Assembly (NCBI GenBank): GCA_964579845.1
Contig: CAZOHC010000032.1
Location: forward strand, 1-13,397
Length of the DNA stretch: 13,397 bases
From: CAZOHC01 sp964579845
GTDB lineage: Bacteria; Patescibacteriota; Microgenomatia; Levybacterales; UBA12049
Direction of reading: 5' to 3'
A model generated the notes under the pieces. The model was not told the DNA's origin and did not search any database. It was given only the letters and a program-made list of their open reading frames with translations. The translations under genes and the position numbers were made by a program. Below, in pieces: positions 13,037 through 13,397 of the stretch. How positions within the stretch are numbered: position 1 is the first letter of the stretch; each line of letters begins with the position of its first letter.

Positions 13037-13107
13037 GAGCCGGACAGGATTCGAACCTGTGACCAAGAGCTTAAAAGGCTCCTGCTCTACCGCTGAGCTA
13101 CCGGCCC
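13037..13107 (-). tRNA. tRNA-Lys (anticodon UUU)
   Basis: Read on the minus strand, the cloverleaf is complete: acceptor GGGCCGG with CCGGCTC (one G-U pair), D arm GCTC/GAGC, anticodon stem GGAGC/GCTCT around the loop CTTTTAA (anticodon TTT), and T arm ACAGG-TTCGAAT-CCTGT. The discriminator base is A. CCA is not encoded; the bases after the discriminator are CTAG. The terminator at 12999-13032 lies immediately downstream. I see no convincing promoter in 13108-13164. Confidence 0.95.
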
Positions 13108-13164
13108 CTGTCCGCCATTGTCTGCGACTGCAGGCGCTGACAGGCGGGCCATCAACACCTCTGT

Positions 13165-13397
13165 TTAAAGTCGATTCTTCAAATAATTCCTACCGAATCC
13201 ACTTTTTAGATACTTTTCCCGACTTATTGCTTTATCCTCAGATAAACAAGCTTCGTAATAAATCAACACGAGCGGTTTTCTCTTTGCAGTGGACTCAACT
13301 GATCCTTTGTTATGTTCAATGAACCTTTTTCTTAAGTCTTTTGTGAATCCAATGTAAAGATTATTATCTACAGTACTTCTTAAAACATATGTATAAT
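13165..13397 (-). CDS. GIY-YIG nuclease family protein, 5' end outside the window
   Basis: On the minus strand a frame enters from the right edge and runs to a TAA at plus 13165-13167, giving 76 full codons. It begins YTYVLRS (the GIY-like part), then NLYIGFTKDLRKRFIEHN (the YIG part with the catalytic-type Arg and, further on, Glu) and ends in REKYLKSGFGRNYLKNRL, as in small stand-alone GIY-YIG proteins of the UPF0213/YhbQ kind. Those are usually 80-100 residues, so only two or three codons and the start are missing. The family's nuclease fold is established, but the cellular role of the small members is not. It is the second GIY-YIG domain in the window besides UvrC. The gene runs toward tRNA-Lys on the same strand, with 57 bases between them. 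Confidence 0.85.
   Translation of the reverse strand, partial: YTYVLRSTVDNNLYIGFTKDLRKRFIEHNKGSVESTAKRKPLVLIYYEACLSEDKAISREKYLKSGFGRNYLKNRL

Noticed and set aside
13035..13322. 95-residue plus-strand open frame
   Set aside because: It begins inside the antisense of tRNA-Lys (the familiar RTGFEPVT translation) and lies opposite the GIY-YIG gene.
1..13397. CRISPR array or rRNA genes
   Set aside because: No regularly spaced repeats and no rRNA-like conserved segments were seen on either strand.

Overview
The window looks like a scaffold from an uncultured bacterium of the Candidate Phyla Radiation (Patescibacteria) type. This is an inference from several things seen together: a short UvrC that stops before the usual helix-hairpin-helix tail, a membrane-anchored family 5 solute-binding protein placed directly after secG, no encoded CCA on the tRNA, very compact spacing, and several promoters whose -10 box sits 6-10 bases before the start codon. 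TGA is used as a stop (uvrC and the 170-residue gene) and does not occur inside the genes, so this is not one of the lineages that read TGA as glycine. Two runs of ten N (5433-5442 and 11717-11726) are scaffold gaps, and each falls inside a gene.

Left part (1-3622), plus strand. A gene fragment of unknown function enters from the left edge. It is followed by a small four-helix membrane protein of the YvlD / phage-holin-4 family, a YvcK/CofD-type protein, secG, and a membrane-anchored oligopeptide-binding-like protein. A long hairpin built from 7-base GACTAA-type units separates this set from the convergent genes to its right.

Middle part (3623-9825), minus strand. Transcription runs uvrA, then a secreted and membrane-anchored transglutaminase-like protein, then uvrC. 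UvrA (damage recognition) and UvrC (dual incision) belong to nucleotide excision repair. The transglutaminase gene sits between them with its own promoter, and its 3' end overlaps the 5' end of uvrC. The first N gap cuts this gene and creates an artificial frame change. Both sides of the gap end on codon boundaries, so the true gap is probably a multiple of three.

Right part (9826-12200), plus strand. A consensus-like promoter, divergent from that of uvrA, drives a leader with three hairpins that ends in a strong ribosome binding site. Downstream is a tyrosinase-type dinuclear copper protein with an N-terminal membrane segment and an extraordinary Lys/Arg-rich stretch. The same DNA is open in the -1 frame, where it reads as an acidic linker. 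After a 14-bp inverted repeat spanning about 120 bases comes a 170-residue gene of unknown function. Hand counts on single lines give about 58-60% GC in the tyrosinase gene against about 45% in uvrA, which suggests acquisition from elsewhere.

Right edge (12200-13397). A low-GC gene (about 30% on one line) encodes a candidate HEPN-type protein. It is followed by a cluster of palindromes, a two-way terminator, tRNA-Lys(UUU) on the minus strand, and the 3' part of a small GIY-YIG nuclease gene running in from the right edge, also on the minus strand.
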